A stretch of DNA of 64,000 bases from Lautropia sp. (GCA_030527825.1 JAUNAC010000002.1:470444-534443), one strand, 5' to 3'. Numbered from the stretch's first letter, positions 39,961-50,075 are shown. The notes: generated from the sequence alone by a model not told the origin. Translations and numbers: made by a program.

Positions 39961-40800
39961 TTACTGCCCAGTAAATATCGGGGAACGTTTGTCCAGGAAA
40001 GCGGCTACGCCTTCGGCATAGTCCAGGGTCTGCCCTGCCTTGCGCTGAAGGTCGCGTTCTAGGTCCAGCTGTTGGTCCAATGAGTTTTCCGACGCTGACT
40101 GAATGGCTGCTTTGGAGAGCGCCAGTCCGCGTGTCGGTCCATCTGCAAGACGTTGTGCCAGCGCAGCGGCCTCGCTGGCCAGCTGATCGTCATCGAAGAC
40201 GCGCCAGATCAGCCCCCAGTCCGCAGCCTGTTCCGCAGAGATCGGCTCGGCGGTCATGATCAACCCCTTGGCGCGGGCCTCTCCAACCAATCGGGGCAAT
40301 AGCCAGCTGCCGCCTGTATCCGGTACCAGCCCGATCCGCGAAAATGCCTGGATGAAGCGGGCCGATCGTGCCGCCAGCACGATGTCACAGGCAAGTGCAA
40401 CGCTGGCTCCTGCTCCGGCGGCCACACCGTTGACGGCACAGACAACCGGTTTTTCAAGACTGCGCAGACGTCGAACCAGCGGGTTGTAATACGTTTCGAG
40501 GGTTTTGCCGAGATCATGCGTGAGGGTCGCGTTGCTGCCTGGCGAATTTTGGCGGGGGTCCCGCTCACTCAGATCCTGGCCAGCACAGAATGCGCGGCCC
40601 GCACCGGTCAGGAGGACTGCCCGAATGGCGGTACTGTCTGCCGCGGATTGCAGCGAATTGTGCAGCGCGCTGTGCATGGCGGGATTGAAAGCATTGAGTC
40701 GCGCGGGACGGTTAAGCGTGATCTGCAGGACAGCACCATGTTGCACGACCAACACCGGTTGGGTGTTTTCTGCATCAGGGTCGGAAGCCGATTTATGCAC
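39961..40800 (-). CDS. paaG: 1,2-epoxyphenylacetyl-CoA isomerase
   Basis: A 279-residue crotonase-fold enzyme that converts the ring epoxide to oxepin-CoA. AGQDLSERD near residue 72 and GLVPDTGGSWLLPRLVG near residue 155 are characteristic of PaaG. It is the first gene of the leftward paaG-paaK unit and is divergent from paaN. The 159-base gap between them holds overlapping promoters around a palindrome. Confidence 0.9.
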   Translation of the reverse strand: MHKSASDPDAENTQPVLVVQHGAVLQITLNRPARLNAFNPAMHSALHNSLQSAADSTAIRAVLLTGAGRAFCAGQDLSERDPRQNSPGSNATLTHDLGKTLETYYNPLVRRLRSLEKPVVCAVNGVAAGAGASVALACDIVLAARSARFIQAFSRIGLVPDTGGSWLLPRLVGEARAKGLIMTAEPISAEQAADWGLIWRVFDDDQLASEAAALAQRLADGPTRGLALSKAAIQSASENSLDQQLDLERDLQRKAGQTLDYAEGVAAFLDKRSPIFTGQ

Positions 40801-40874
40801 AGGAAGTCTCCTTGTTGGGCACCACCCGTATGTGGTACCGGAACGCAGGGTATTTTTTGACTATTCGGGTTGTC

Positions 40875-40907
40875 ACTATTTCATAAACCGTCCAGACGGT
40901 CAATAAT
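40875..40907. promoter_or_regulatory. Divergent paaG/paaN promoters around a candidate PaaR operator
   Basis: The palindrome ACCGTCCAGACGGT (40887-40900) lies inside the spacers of two promoters. Leftward for paaG: TTGACC (complement of 40898-40903), 17 bases, AATAGT (complement of 40875-40880). Rightward for paaN: TTTCAT (40879-40884), 17 bases, AATAAT (40902-40907). A repressor bound here would block both. Promoters are predicted by eye; PaaR binding is inferred. Confidence 0.5.
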
Positions 40908-40959
40908 AGGGAAACTACTTCCTTAGTCTGTTTTCGGGGCGGGGCTTCAGGAGACTTTC

Positions 40960-42717
40960 ATGCATACATCCGTTTCAAAGTCTGATTTGCATCATGGACC
41001 ATCGAGTAACGGGACAGGCGACCCTTTGTTCCAGAAACATGAGAAGACCCTTCGTGAGGCCGTGGAGGCATTGCACAGTCGTGGTTACTGGTCTGCCTAT
41101 CCAGAAATTCCCAGCGGGAAAATCTATGGGGAGAATGCCCGTGCCGAAGGCGCAGCAGCATATGAAGCGTTACTGGGAAAACCTTTTGTGCTGCCTTCGC
41201 ATCCCGGCCATGGCACGGCCGGTCAAGAAGTCTCTCCTTATGGTGGCGCCTTGTCTGTTCGCTATCCGGCTGCAACGGCGGATGAGTTGCTTGTGTGTTC
41301 CCGGGCAGCGGCGGGAGCTTGGGCCTCCTGCAGTATCCGGCGGCGTGCGGGCATTTGCCTGGAAATTCTGGATCGTCTGAACCAGCGCAGCTTTTTGATG
41401 GCCAATGCGGTCATGAATACATCGGGTCAGGCATTTCCCATGGCATTTCAGGCAGGGGGGCCTCACGCACAGGACCGGGGGCTGGAGGCTGTTGCTCGTG
41501 CCTGGGTGGAAATGATGGCGGTACCGGCCCAGGTGCAGTGGCGAAAACCTGCGGGTCGTGGGCAGGAAATCGTGTTAGAAAAGCATTGGCGGGTGATTCC
41601 AAGGGGCGTTTCGCTGGTTGTTGGTTGCCAGACTTTTCCGACCTGGAATAGCTATTCTGGCCTGTTCTCCAGCCTCGTGACTGGCAACACCGTCATTGCC
41701 AAACCGCATCCCATGGCCATTTTACCCATGGCCATCACCGTGGCCGTCGCCCGCGAAGTACTGCAGGAAGCAGGGCTGCCGATGGACATAGTTTTGCTGG
41801 GTGCGGAAGACGAAGGCGGTACACTCGCCGCCCGGCTGGCCACGGACAGTCGTGTCGCGCTGATTGATTACACCGGTTCAACGGCATTCGGGCAGTGGTT
41901 GCGGGATCATGCTGCCACACCACTGGTTTTTACAGAAGAAACCGGCGTAAACACCATCGTTCTCGGTGCCACTGATGATTTTCAGGGCATGTGCGACAAC
42001 ATTGCGTTTTCACTTGCACTTTATAGCGGACAGATGTGCACGGCTCCGCAGAATGTATATCTGCCACGCAGTGGCATCGAGACTGATGTGGGGCATCGAA
42101 CATTTGACGAGGTGGCCCAGGCGATTTCCTCCGCCATTGATGAAGTGCTGGGTGACCCGGGGCGTGCAGCGCAGATTGCCGGTGCGATTGCCAATCCCGC
42201 TACGCTAGAACGCATTGCTTCAGCTCGTTGCCTGGGTCGGGTCATACGTGAGTCTTCTCAGCTGGATGTTCAGGGAGCCCGTACGGCCACGCCATTGCTG
42301 CTTGCCGTTGATGGGGATACAGCCCCGTCGTCTGCTGGATCTGATGATGTGCCGCATGAACGGGAATGCTTTGGCCCCATTGCTTTCCTGATCGCGGCCG
42401 AGAATGCTGATGCGGCCATACGCGCGGCAAGTGAGCTGGCTAAACGCAAAGGGGCCATTACGGCGGCGTTGTATGACACAGACCATGATCGCATCGAGCG
42501 TGCCATCGCGGCATTCGCTGATGCAGGAGTCAATCTGTCCATCAACCTGACTGGCAATGTATACGTCAACCAGAGCGCTGCGTTCAGCGACTTTCATGGC
42601 ACAGGTGCCAATCCGGCCGGCAATGCATCCTTAACGGATGGCGCCTTTGTGGCCAGCCGTTTCAGAACAGTGATGTGGCGACGGAGTGTGTCTGACGAAC
42701 CCGAGGCGTCATCCTGA
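40960..42717 (+). CDS. paaN: Phenylacetate degradation protein PaaN (aldehyde dehydrogenase family)
   Basis: A 585-residue aldehyde-dehydrogenase-superfamily protein, best matched to the Burkholderiales PaaN type. The general base Glu is in VFTEETGVNT, and the catalytic Cys is in YSGQMCTAPQN near residue 364. It is proposed to oxidise the semialdehyde formed on ring opening. Unlike E. coli PaaZ it has no C-terminal MaoC-like hydratase domain, so the oxepin-CoA hydrolysis step needs a separate enzyme not seen in this window. The first 30 residues are non-conserved. It is divergent from paaG. Confidence 0.85.
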   Translation: MHTSVSKSDLHHGPSSNGTGDPLFQKHEKTLREAVEALHSRGYWSAYPEIPSGKIYGENARAEGAAAYEALLGKPFVLPSHPGHGTAGQEVSPYGGALSVRYPAATADELLVCSRAAAGAWASCSIRRRAGICLEILDRLNQRSFLMANAVMNTSGQAFPMAFQAGGPHAQDRGLEAVARAWVEMMAVPAQVQWRKPAGRGQEIVLEKHWRVIPRGVSLVVGCQTFPTWNSYSGLFSSLVTGNTVIAKPHPMAILPMAITVAVAREVLQEAGLPMDIVLLGAEDEGGTLAARLATDSRVALIDYTGSTAFGQWLRDHAATPLVFTEETGVNTIVLGATDDFQGMCDNIAFSLALYSGQMCTAPQNVYLPRSGIETDVGHRTFDEVAQAISSAIDEVLGDPGRAAQIAGAIANPATLERIASARCLGRVIRESSQLDVQGARTATPLLLAVDGDTAPSSAGSDDVPHERECFGPIAFLIAAENADAAIRAASELAKRKGAITAALYDTDHDRIERAIAAFADAGVNLSINLTGNVYVNQSAAFSDFHGTGANPAGNASLTDGAFVASRFRTVMWRRSVSDEPEASS

Positions 42718-42736
42718 GCCTCAAGGAGGGGTGACC

Positions 42737-42802
42737 ATGGTGCAGGGCGGTGTTGATTGCCAGGGAGAGTGGATAGATGAGAGTTCATGGAAAAGTGTCT
42801 GA
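42737..42802 (+). CDS. Possible 21-residue leader ORF overlapping the next gene
   Basis: An ATG at 42737 follows a near-perfect ribosome-binding site AAGGAGG (42723-42729) at a seven-base spacing. It encodes 21 residues ([20 protein letters not shown] then V) and stops at 42802, 26 bases inside the following gene in another frame. It may serve translational coupling. It is not a known peptide and could be chance. Confidence 0.3.
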   Translation: MVQGGVDCQGEWIDESSWKSV

Positions 42803-44954
42803 TTCAGGATCGCCCCAGTTGGATGAAAGTCAGACGGATCATGTGCTGTCGGTGGCAAAATCCGGTCGTATCGCGGTCTTAAACCTTGCGAATCCTCCGG
42901 TGAATGCCTTGTCACGGACGGTCAGACAGGCGTTGCTGCTCGCCGTGGCCCGCTGTGACGCTGATCCCGCTGTGGATGCAGCATTATTGATTTGCGATGG
43001 ACGAACCTTCATCGCGGGTGCAGATGTTTCGGAGTTCGACCGTCCACCTGAGGAGCCACATCTGCCGGCGGTGGTTCAGACAATTGAAGGTGCCGCCAAG
43101 CCGTGGTTGGCGGCCATTCATGGATCTGCCTTGGGAGGAGGGCTGGAAGTGGCCATGGCCTGCCGATATCGCGTGGCACTGGAGTCGGCAAGATTTGGTC
43201 TTCCCGAGGTCAAGCTGGGCCTTTTACCGGGTGCGGGCGGTACAGTTCGCCTGCCGCGCCTTGTTGGCGGGGAAAGTGCTCAGGCGATGATAACCCTGGG
43301 CAGTACGATATCCGCCGCACAGGCTCTGGCTGATGGACTGGTGGACGCGGTGTTTTCTGTCGAAACGGTGACAGATCTGCAGAGCGAGGCCATAACGTTT
43401 CTGCAGAATGCACTCAAGCAGCCGTTGCCCCTGCCCGCATCGCAACGGTCGGTTGGGCCGGTTGATGAAGCCTGCTGGCAAAAGACAGAATCTTCATTGC
43501 GGAAAAGGCATCCACATGAACCCGCGCCACTGCTCGCTCTGCAGTGTGTACGCAGAGCCTGTACCTCCGAGCCCGTCGAATCCCTGCTGGCCGCAGAGCG
43601 GGAGGCTTTTTTGACATTGCGGGCATCACCTCAGGCAAAGGCTTTGCGCCATGTGTTTTTTGCAGAGCGAGCCGCAGCACGGCCTGCCGGCCTCAAGGGT
43701 GTCGGGGCGGCTGACATTCGTTCCGTGGCGGTGGTGGGGGCGGGTACGATGGGGGTGGGGATCGTGCAGGCATTGCGCGGCGCCAACATACCGGTCGTAC
43801 TCATCGAAAAGGATGAAAAAGCATTGACCAATGGGCTGTCGAGAATTTCCTCCGCCCTGCAGGAACGTGTTCAACGAGGCCGGCTGGATGAATCGGCCAT
43901 GGGTCGCTATCTGAGTGGCATTCGTGGGTCGAGTGATTGCTCAGCAGCCGCGACCGCTGACCTGGTCATTGAGGCCGTGTTTGAAGATCTTCAGGTGAAG
44001 CGGAAGCTCTTCGAAACATTGGCTGAACACTGTTCTTCACAGACGATTCTGGCCACCAACACATCCTATCTGGATCCGCGGGCGATTTTCGCCGGAATTC
44101 CTGAAGAGCAGCGCTGCATCGGACTGCATTTCTTCAGTCCGGCACAAGTCATGAAACTGATGGAAATCATCCCGTTGCCCGGTACATCAAAACAGACTCG
44201 TGCGACAGCGTTTGATTTGGCCCGGAAACTGAACAAGATACCTGTTCAGGCAGGGATATGCGATGGTTTTATCGGGAACCGGCTGGTGCGAATCATGCGT
44301 GCACAGGCCGAGCGAATGGTATTGGCAGGGGCCTCATTGCAGCAGGTGGATGCTGCCATGCGCGCCTGGGGAATGGCCATGGGGCCCTTTGAAGCACAGG
44401 ATATGGGGGGGCTGGACATTGCAGCCTTTCAGCGGCGGGCCGCACGTGAGCGCGGCGAACCGGTATTTGCGCCGCTGGCCGACCAGTTATGTGAAATGGG
44501 GCGGCTGGGTCGCAAGACTGGCGGTGGCTGGTATGACTATCCGCCAGCCGATGCACGGGGGGCGGCAAGATCTGCCGGGGGGACTTCACTCGTGGCATCA
44601 GAGACCGTGGAGCGGCTTATCGCCTCATCGCGCAATAGCCAGGCTGCGAGCAATCTGTCTGCCTCCGAGTTGAGCGACGGATTGATTCTGCCCATGATAA
44701 ATGAAGCGGCCATACTTCTGGCCGAGGGTATTGCCCGTCGCGCTTCGGATGTGGATCTTGTGGAGATTCACGGGTATGGCTTCCCCCGCTGGCGTGGTGG
44801 TCTGCTGCATGCCGCTGAATCCGTGGGTCTGCCGGAGGTGTTGAGACGTCTTGAGAATCTGGCGGAGCAGCAACTGGCACCGGCGCCCAGCTCTGCTCTG
44901 ATGCGCATGGTCGAGGCGAATTCCGTGTCCTGCTTCGATGATTCCCCATTCTGA
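42777..44954 (+). CDS. Bifunctional enoyl-CoA hydratase / 3-hydroxyacyl-CoA dehydrogenase
   Basis: A 725-residue fusion with an N-terminal crotonase domain ([10 protein letters not shown] near residue 82, [17 protein letters not shown] near 118, [15 protein letters not shown] near 150). A Rossmann 3-hydroxyacyl-CoA dehydrogenase follows ([14 protein letters not shown] near residue 318; [18 protein letters not shown] near 450). The order matches FadJ/peroxisomal-type multifunctional enzymes. Placed between paaN and the thiolase, it probably does the PaaF hydratase and PaaH dehydrogenase steps that in E. coli are separate proteins. GGGAGAG lies before ATG 42777; GTG 42795 is an alternative. Confidence 0.9.
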   Translation: MRVHGKVSDSGSPQLDESQTDHVLSVAKSGRIAVLNLANPPVNALSRTVRQALLLAVARCDADPAVDAALLICDGRTFIAGADVSEFDRPPEEPHLPAVVQTIEGAAKPWLAAIHGSALGGGLEVAMACRYRVALESARFGLPEVKLGLLPGAGGTVRLPRLVGGESAQAMITLGSTISAAQALADGLVDAVFSVETVTDLQSEAITFLQNALKQPLPLPASQRSVGPVDEACWQKTESSLRKRHPHEPAPLLALQCVRRACTSEPVESLLAAEREAFLTLRASPQAKALRHVFFAERAAARPAGLKGVGAADIRSVAVVGAGTMGVGIVQALRGANIPVVLIEKDEKALTNGLSRISSALQERVQRGRLDESAMGRYLSGIRGSSDCSAAATADLVIEAVFEDLQVKRKLFETLAEHCSSQTILATNTSYLDPRAIFAGIPEEQRCIGLHFFSPAQVMKLMEIIPLPGTSKQTRATAFDLARKLNKIPVQAGICDGFIGNRLVRIMRAQAERMVLAGASLQQVDAAMRAWGMAMGPFEAQDMGGLDIAAFQRRAARERGEPVFAPLADQLCEMGRLGRKTGGGWYDYPPADARGAARSAGGTSLVASETVERLIASSRNSQAASNLSASELSDGLILPMINEAAILLAEGIARRASDVDLVEIHGYGFPRWRGGLLHAAESVGLPEVLRRLENLAEQQLAPAPSSALMRMVEANSVSCFDDSPF

Positions 44955-45003
44955 AAAACCCTAATACATGCCGGGGAAAAAGCGGTGTCTAATAATGACT
45001 AAA

Positions 45004-45027
45004 TTCATTGACCAATTGGTCGATGAA
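45004..45027. promoter_or_regulatory. 24-base palindrome, candidate PaaR operator before the thiolase gene
   Basis: The arms TTCATTGACCAA and TTGGTCGATGAA are perfect inverted repeats except for one position. It lies 25 bases before the thiolase ATG, just after a -10-like TAATAA. TTGACC is shared with the palindrome at 40887-40903. Binding by PaaR is inferred. Confidence 0.5.
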
Positions 45028-45051
45028 TAGTTCTCCGAACCAGGAGTCTGC

Positions 45052-46257
45052 ATGCAACAAGCGTTCATCTGTGATGCCATACGAACACCTGTAGGCCGTT
45101 ATGGTGGTGCCTTGTCATCTGTACGGGCAGATGATCTGGCCGCACTGCCAATTGCCGCCTTGTATGAACGTCATCCTGATCTGGATTGGTCGAGCCTGGA
45201 CGATGTTTTGCTTGGCTGCGCCAATCAGGCAGGCGAAGACAATCGGAATGTGGCCAGAATGGCTGCCTTGCTTGCAGGTTTACCAGTAAGCGTGCCTGGT
45301 AGCACCATTAACCGTTTGTGCGGGTCAGGTCTTGATGCCGTGGGCATGGCGGCACGTGCGATTCGTGCACATGATGCCGATTTCATGCTGGCTGGTGGCG
45401 TCGAAAGCATGAGTCGTGCCCCGTTTGTGATGCCCAAGGCAGAAAGTGCATTTGCGCGTACTAATGCGGTGTATGACACCACCATCGGATGGCGGTTCAT
45501 CAATTCGAACATGAAATCCCGGTACGGTGTGGATAGCATGCCTGAGACGGGAGACAATGTTGCGCAGGACTTTTCGATCAGCCGTGAAGATCAGGATGCA
45601 TTCGCGCTGCGCAGTCAGCAGCGCTGGGCGCGCGCCAATGCTGCCGGTCTGCTGGCAGAGGAGATCATGCCGGTAGAGGTTCGGGATCGCAAGGGTAAGT
45701 CGACCATATTCGATCACGACGAACACCCACGAACCGATACCACAATGGAGCGGCTTGCCAGTCTGAGGCCCGTGAATGGTGAAGGTATGAGTGTGACGGC
45801 AGGGAATGCTTCAGGTATAAACGATGGTGCCTGTGCATTGTTGCTGACATCGGAAGAAACAGCATCCCGCCTGGGCCTCTCACCCATGGTGCGGGTAGTC
45901 ACCATGGCAGCGGCTGGTGTTGAGCCGCGTATTATGGGCATCGGTCCGGTGGAAGCCTCCCGTAAGGCGCTGAAGCGGGCCGGACTATCTATCGACGATA
46001 TAGACCTTATTGAGTTGAACGAGGCATTTGCGGCCCAGTCGCTGGCTGTACTGAGGCAGCTGGGTATTCCGGATGACGCCCCACATGTCAATCCCAACGG
46101 AGGCGCGATTGCCATTGGCCACCCCTTAGGCATGAGTGGTGCCCGTTTGGTGACAACTGCAGCTTATCAGTTGCGTCGTCAGCAGGGTCGATATGCACTC
46201 TGCACCATGTGTGTAGGCGTAGGGCAAGGGGTCGCGATGATTTTGGAGCGGGTCTGA
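45052..46257 (+). CDS. paaJ: 3-oxoadipyl-CoA thiolase
   Basis: A 401-residue thiolase that cleaves 3-oxoadipyl-CoA to succinyl-CoA and acetyl-CoA, and also 3-oxo-5,6-didehydrosuberyl-CoA earlier in the pathway. The nucleophile Cys is in [16 protein letters not shown] near residue 90; the catalytic His is in [16 protein letters not shown] near residue 355; the acidic Cys is in [12 protein letters not shown] near residue 388. It could equally be called pcaF, but the paa context supports paaJ. It is followed by paaA after 29 bases. Confidence 0.93.
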   Translation: MQQAFICDAIRTPVGRYGGALSSVRADDLAALPIAALYERHPDLDWSSLDDVLLGCANQAGEDNRNVARMAALLAGLPVSVPGSTINRLCGSGLDAVGMAARAIRAHDADFMLAGGVESMSRAPFVMPKAESAFARTNAVYDTTIGWRFINSNMKSRYGVDSMPETGDNVAQDFSISREDQDAFALRSQQRWARANAAGLLAEEIMPVEVRDRKGKSTIFDHDEHPRTDTTMERLASLRPVNGEGMSVTAGNASGINDGACALLLTSEETASRLGLSPMVRVVTMAAAGVEPRIMGIGPVEASRKALKRAGLSIDDIDLIELNEAFAAQSLAVLRQLGIPDDAPHVNPNGGAIAIGHPLGMSGARLVTTAAYQLRRQQGRYALCTMCVGVGQGVAMILERV

Positions 46258-46286
46258 TTACCCGGTTCTTCTTGAGGAGTACGGCA

Positions 46287-47279
46287 ATGTATGCACAGAT
46301 GATCAGCACAGGCAAGACTCAGCTGCGTTCACATGAAGATATGGTGCCGGAGGAGCGCGAGTTCATGGAACGTATTGAACGGGGCGACAAGATTGAGCCG
46401 AAGGACTGGATGCCAGAAGATTATCGGAAAACATTGATTCGGCAAATCGGTCAGCATGCGCACTCCGAAATTGTTGGGCAGCTTCCGGAAGGAAACTGGA
46501 TCACTCGGGCGCCAACGTTGGAGCGCAAGGCCATATTGCTGGCTAAGGTACAGGACGAGGCGGGTCATGGCTTGTATCTGTATTGTGCTGCGGAGACGCT
46601 TGGAGTCAGTCGGGATGAGCTAATTGATCGCCTGCACAGTGGTCAGATGAAATATTCGTCCATTTTCAACTATCCTACGCTGACCTGGGCGGACATGGGG
46701 GCCGTAGGCTGGCTAGTGGATGGGGCAGCCATCATGAATCAGGTTCCCTTGCAGCGGACATCCTATGGTCCTTATAGTCGTGCCATGATTCGAATCTGCA
46801 AGGAAGAAAGTTTTCATCAGCGTCAGGGTTACGACATCATGATGAAAATGTGTGCTGGAAGTGAGGCCCAGAAGGCTATGGCGCAAGACGCTTTGAACCG
46901 CTTCTGGTATCCCGCACTGATGATGTTCGGCCCCAGCGATGCTGATTCCGTTCACTCGGCTCAGTCGATGGCCTGGAAAATCAAAATGAACACCAATGAT
47001 GAGTTGCGGCAAAAGTTTGTTGACCAGACGGTGCCGCAGGCCGAGTTTCTGGGTTTAAATATTCCCGATGAAGCACTTCGCTGGAATGGTGAACGCGGTT
47101 CCTATGATTTTACCCAGCCTGACTGGAATGAATTTTTTGCAGTGATCTCTGGTCATGGTCCCTGTAACCGCGAGCGGCTTGCTGCCCGTGTCCATGCTTG
47201 GAATGACGGCGCGTGGTTCCGGGATGGTCTGAGTGCTTATGCCAAGCGCCATCAAGAAGACCGGCGAAAGGCTGCCTGA
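46287..47279 (+). CDS. paaA: Phenylacetyl-CoA 1,2-epoxidase subunit PaaA (catalytic)
   Basis: A 330-residue ferritin-like di-iron oxygenase subunit. The carboxylate-histidine ligands are in [20 protein letters not shown] near residue 75 (E...DEAGH) and [14 protein letters not shown] near residue 172 (EESFH). [12 protein letters not shown] is the family start, which fixes ATG 46287, preceded by GAGGAG; the open frame upstream overlaps the thiolase gene. It forms the epoxidase with PaaB, PaaC and PaaE, encoded next. Confidence 0.97.
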   Translation: MYAQMISTGKTQLRSHEDMVPEEREFMERIERGDKIEPKDWMPEDYRKTLIRQIGQHAHSEIVGQLPEGNWITRAPTLERKAILLAKVQDEAGHGLYLYCAAETLGVSRDELIDRLHSGQMKYSSIFNYPTLTWADMGAVGWLVDGAAIMNQVPLQRTSYGPYSRAMIRICKEESFHQRQGYDIMMKMCAGSEAQKAMAQDALNRFWYPALMMFGPSDADSVHSAQSMAWKIKMNTNDELRQKFVDQTVPQAEFLGLNIPDEALRWNGERGSYDFTQPDWNEFFAVISGHGPCNRERLAARVHAWNDGAWFRDGLSAYAKRHQEDRRKAA

Positions 47280-47334
47280 TATTGCCGCTAAACGCAGGCA
47301 GAATGCATCTTTCTCAGTATGAATGGAGCTGGAC

Positions 47335-47619
47335 ATGTCACATGAATGGCCTTTGTGGGAAATATTCATTCGCGGCCAGAACGGGCTCAATCATCGGCAT
47401 GTGGGTAGTTTGCACGCTCCAGATGCTGAAATGGCGATACACAATGCGCGGGATGTATACACCCGTCGTAATGAGGGCGTCAGTATCTGGGTGGTTCGCT
47501 CGTCGGATATTGTCGCCAGCATGCCATCACGTAAGGGTCCAATGTTTGAGCCCGCTAAGGCGAAAGTCTATCGGCATCCGACTTTTTTCAAGATTCCTGA
47601 TGAAGTGGGGCATATGTGA
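47335..47619 (+). CDS. paaB: Phenylacetyl-CoA epoxidase subunit PaaB
   Basis: A 94-residue small subunit bridging PaaA-PaaC pairs. MSHEWPLWEIFIRGQNGLNH is the typical start, giving ATG 47335; an in-frame ATG four codons earlier is less likely. VGSLHAPDAEMAIHNARDVY and RRNEGVSIWVV are conserved. The stop overlaps the paaC start (TGATG). Confidence 0.96.
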   Translation: MSHEWPLWEIFIRGQNGLNHRHVGSLHAPDAEMAIHNARDVYTRRNEGVSIWVVRSSDIVASMPSRKGPMFEPAKAKVYRHPTFFKIPDEVGHM

Positions 47620-48362
47620 TGCTGCGCGAATTCTGTTTGCGGATGGGCGATAACACGCTTGTTCTGGCTCAGCGAATTTCTGCCTGGTGTGGCCATGCAC
47701 CAGTCCTGGAAGAAGACATCGCCATGGCCAATGTGGCACTTGACCTCATTGGCCAGACCCAATATTGGCTGGGACTGGCTGGGCGTCAGGATGGCTATGA
47801 CCAGACGGCTGATCAGCTGGCCTATTTCAGGGATGTTTTTGATTTCCGGAATTTTCTTTTGGTGGAGCAGCCCGATACTGATTATGCCTGTACGCTGATG
47901 AGGCAGTTTTTGTTTGACGCTTGGCACGTGCCACAGTTGGAGGCGCTGTGTTTGTCTCGCCAGACCGAGGTAGCTGATATTGCGCTCAAGGCAGTTAAAG
48001 AGGCAAGCTACCATCTGGAACGTTCAAGCGATTTAGTCATGCGATTGGGTGATGGCAGTGAGGAAAGTCATCAGCGAATGCAGCGGGCCCTGAATTTGTT
48101 GTGGCCATATACTGGGGAATTTTTCTCTGCCGATTCGATTGATCGAAGTTGCGCTGAGCAGGGCATCGCGCCCGATCCGCTCAGTATTCAGACCCCCTGG
48201 TTGGAATGTGTGGAGTTAGTTCTGAAAGAGGGGGCACTGAACATTCCAGAGGATGGCTATATGCATAGCGGTGGAAAGGCCGGGAAACATACGGAACATC
48301 TTGGATATTTGCTGGCCGAGATGCAGTTTCTGCAGCGAGCCTATCCAGGGTGTGAGTGGTAG
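47619..48362 (+). CDS. paaC: Phenylacetyl-CoA epoxidase subunit PaaC
   Basis: A 247-residue structural, catalytically inactive paralogue of PaaA needed for epoxidase stability. It shows the PaaC-typical RMGDNTLVLAQRISAWCGHAP near the start, then DLIGQTQYWL and KEASYHLERSSDLVMRLGDG near residue 130. ATG 47619 overlaps the paaB stop by one base. Confidence 0.96.
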   Translation: MLREFCLRMGDNTLVLAQRISAWCGHAPVLEEDIAMANVALDLIGQTQYWLGLAGRQDGYDQTADQLAYFRDVFDFRNFLLVEQPDTDYACTLMRQFLFDAWHVPQLEALCLSRQTEVADIALKAVKEASYHLERSSDLVMRLGDGSEESHQRMQRALNLLWPYTGEFFSADSIDRSCAEQGIAPDPLSIQTPWLECVELVLKEGALNIPEDGYMHSGGKAGKHTEHLGYLLAEMQFLQRAYPGCEW

Positions 48363-48380
48363 TGTCTGTCCTGTATCACC

Positions 48381-48947
48381 ATGAACGCAGTCGATACATA
48401 CAGTCTACCCGATCTGGATCAGGTATGGAGGTGGTTGGACCAGGTACCCGATCCGGAAATTCCTGTCATCTCTCTTGTGGATCTGGGAATTATTCGGGAG
48501 CTGCACTACGATGCTGGAACATTGGTTGTAACTGTTACCCCTACCTATTCAGGTTGTCCTGCTACTACCATAATAAACCGCGATATTGAAAGCGCTTTGC
48601 GTCGTCACGGAATTGTTGATCTGAGACTGGAGCGACGGCTTTCCCCTCCTTGGACGACGGAGTGGCTGAGTGAAAAGGGCCGGGCTCGCCTTCGTGAATA
48701 TGGTATAGCCCCACCGGACGATTCGACGGCGAAGGTACCAGCAGAAACCGTGACCGCAATTCCGGGACAGCGAACAATCTGGCTGCGTCAAAGGGCGCTT
48801 GTGTCAACAAAAACGCCGACGGTTTCTTGCCCACGCTGCGGTTCGAATCACACCGAGTGTGTTAGTCAATTTGGTTCGACTCCTTGCAAGGCAAGCTATC
48901 GCTGCCTGAGGTGTCTGGAACCATTCGATTATTTCAAGTGCATCTGA
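48381..48947 (+). CDS. paaD: Phenylacetyl-CoA epoxidase assembly protein PaaD
   Basis: A 188-residue protein of the MIP18/DUF59 family, probably involved in Fe-S cluster handling for PaaE. The DUF59 core VPDPEIPVISLVDLGII is near residue 22, and TPTYSGCPATT near 53 has the conserved Cys. Four C-terminal cysteines in two pairs (CPRCGSN and CLRCLEP) plus nearby Cys could bind a metal. It lies 18 bases after paaC. Confidence 0.95.
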   Translation: MNAVDTYSLPDLDQVWRWLDQVPDPEIPVISLVDLGIIRELHYDAGTLVVTVTPTYSGCPATTIINRDIESALRRHGIVDLRLERRLSPPWTTEWLSEKGRARLREYGIAPPDDSTAKVPAETVTAIPGQRTIWLRQRALVSTKTPTVSCPRCGSNHTECVSQFGSTPCKASYRCLRCLEPFDYFKCI

Positions 48948-48971
48948 ACGGTTTCAATATGGAGATGCCAT

Positions 48972-50075
48972 ATGGCACGTTTTCATCCCCTACAGGTTGT
49001 GGATGTGCGCCATGAGACGCGTGACTCAGTAGTTGTTACGCTCAGGCCGCAGGAACAGCATGATGAAGATTTCCGGTTCATTCCGGGTCAGTATCTGACT
49101 TTCCGGCGACGTTTTGGTGATCTGGAACTGCGTCGTTCCTATTCCATCTGCTCCGGACTCGGTGATGGGACGTTACGTGTCGGAATCAAAAGAGTCGCGG
49201 GTGGAGTGTTTTCAACCTGGGCGAATGAGGCGTTGCGTCCTGGTGATGTTCTTGAGTCAATGCCTCCCATGGGCAATTTCCACATGCCGTCACCTTCATC
49301 GGAAGATCCGGTGAGTGAGCCGGCCAAGGGGGCACACTATCTGGGGTTCGCCGCAGGCAGCGGCATCACGCCATTGCTTTCCATCATCAAAAGTACACTG
49401 GCCAGCATGCCGCATGCGCAGTTTACGCTGGTGTACGCCAACCGTCAGATCAGTTCGGTGATGTTCCGGGAGGAACTGGAGGATCTCAAGAACATATATC
49501 TTGGGCGGCTGGCCATTATTTACATGTTCAACCGGGAAGGGCAGGAGATTGATCTGTTCTCAGGCAGGTTGGACAGTCAAAAATGCGAGGATCTGTTCAG
49601 GCACTGGATTGATCTGCCGTCAGTCAAGGAGACATTCATCTGTGGTCCGGAAGCAATGATGCTCACGATTGCCGATGTGCTGCGGGCGCACGGCAAGAGT
49701 AATGAACATATCCATTTTGAGCTTTTTGCAAGTGCCAGGCCCCCGCAGTCGGCACGGCTCGCAGCGGTCGGAACGGAGGATTCGGCCAGTGAACGCAAGT
49801 GCAATGCGTCGATCACCCTTGATGGGGTTACCCGCAGTTTTGATATGCCCATGACAACGGTGACAGTTCTGGATGCGGCACTAGACAACCATATGGATGT
49901 TCCTTACGCCTGCAAGGCGGGAATATGTTCCACCTGCAGGGCCCGAGTTCTGGAAGGTGAGGTGGACATGTTGGTTAACCACGCGCTGGAAGATGGGGAG
50001 GTTTCACAGGGGTATGTCCTGACATGCCAGTGCGTTGCGCTCAGCGAACGTGTGGTTCTGAGTTTCGATGAATAA
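48972..50075 (+). CDS. paaE: Phenylacetyl-CoA epoxidase reductase PaaE
   Basis: A 367-residue reductase that passes electrons from NADPH through FAD and a 2Fe-2S centre to the PaaABC oxygenase. RRSYSICSG near residue 56 binds FAD, LGFAAGSGITPLLSI near residue 123 and FICGPEAMM near residue 220 bind NADPH. The plant-type ferredoxin domain has CKAGICSTC near residue 312 and a fourth Cys in LTCQC near residue 350. Confidence 0.96.
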   Translation: MARFHPLQVVDVRHETRDSVVVTLRPQEQHDEDFRFIPGQYLTFRRRFGDLELRRSYSICSGLGDGTLRVGIKRVAGGVFSTWANEALRPGDVLESMPPMGNFHMPSPSSEDPVSEPAKGAHYLGFAAGSGITPLLSIIKSTLASMPHAQFTLVYANRQISSVMFREELEDLKNIYLGRLAIIYMFNREGQEIDLFSGRLDSQKCEDLFRHWIDLPSVKETFICGPEAMMLTIADVLRAHGKSNEHIHFELFASARPPQSARLAAVGTEDSASERKCNASITLDGVTRSFDMPMTTVTVLDAALDNHMDVPYACKAGICSTCRARVLEGEVDMLVNHALEDGEVSQGYVLTCQCVALSERVVLSFDE

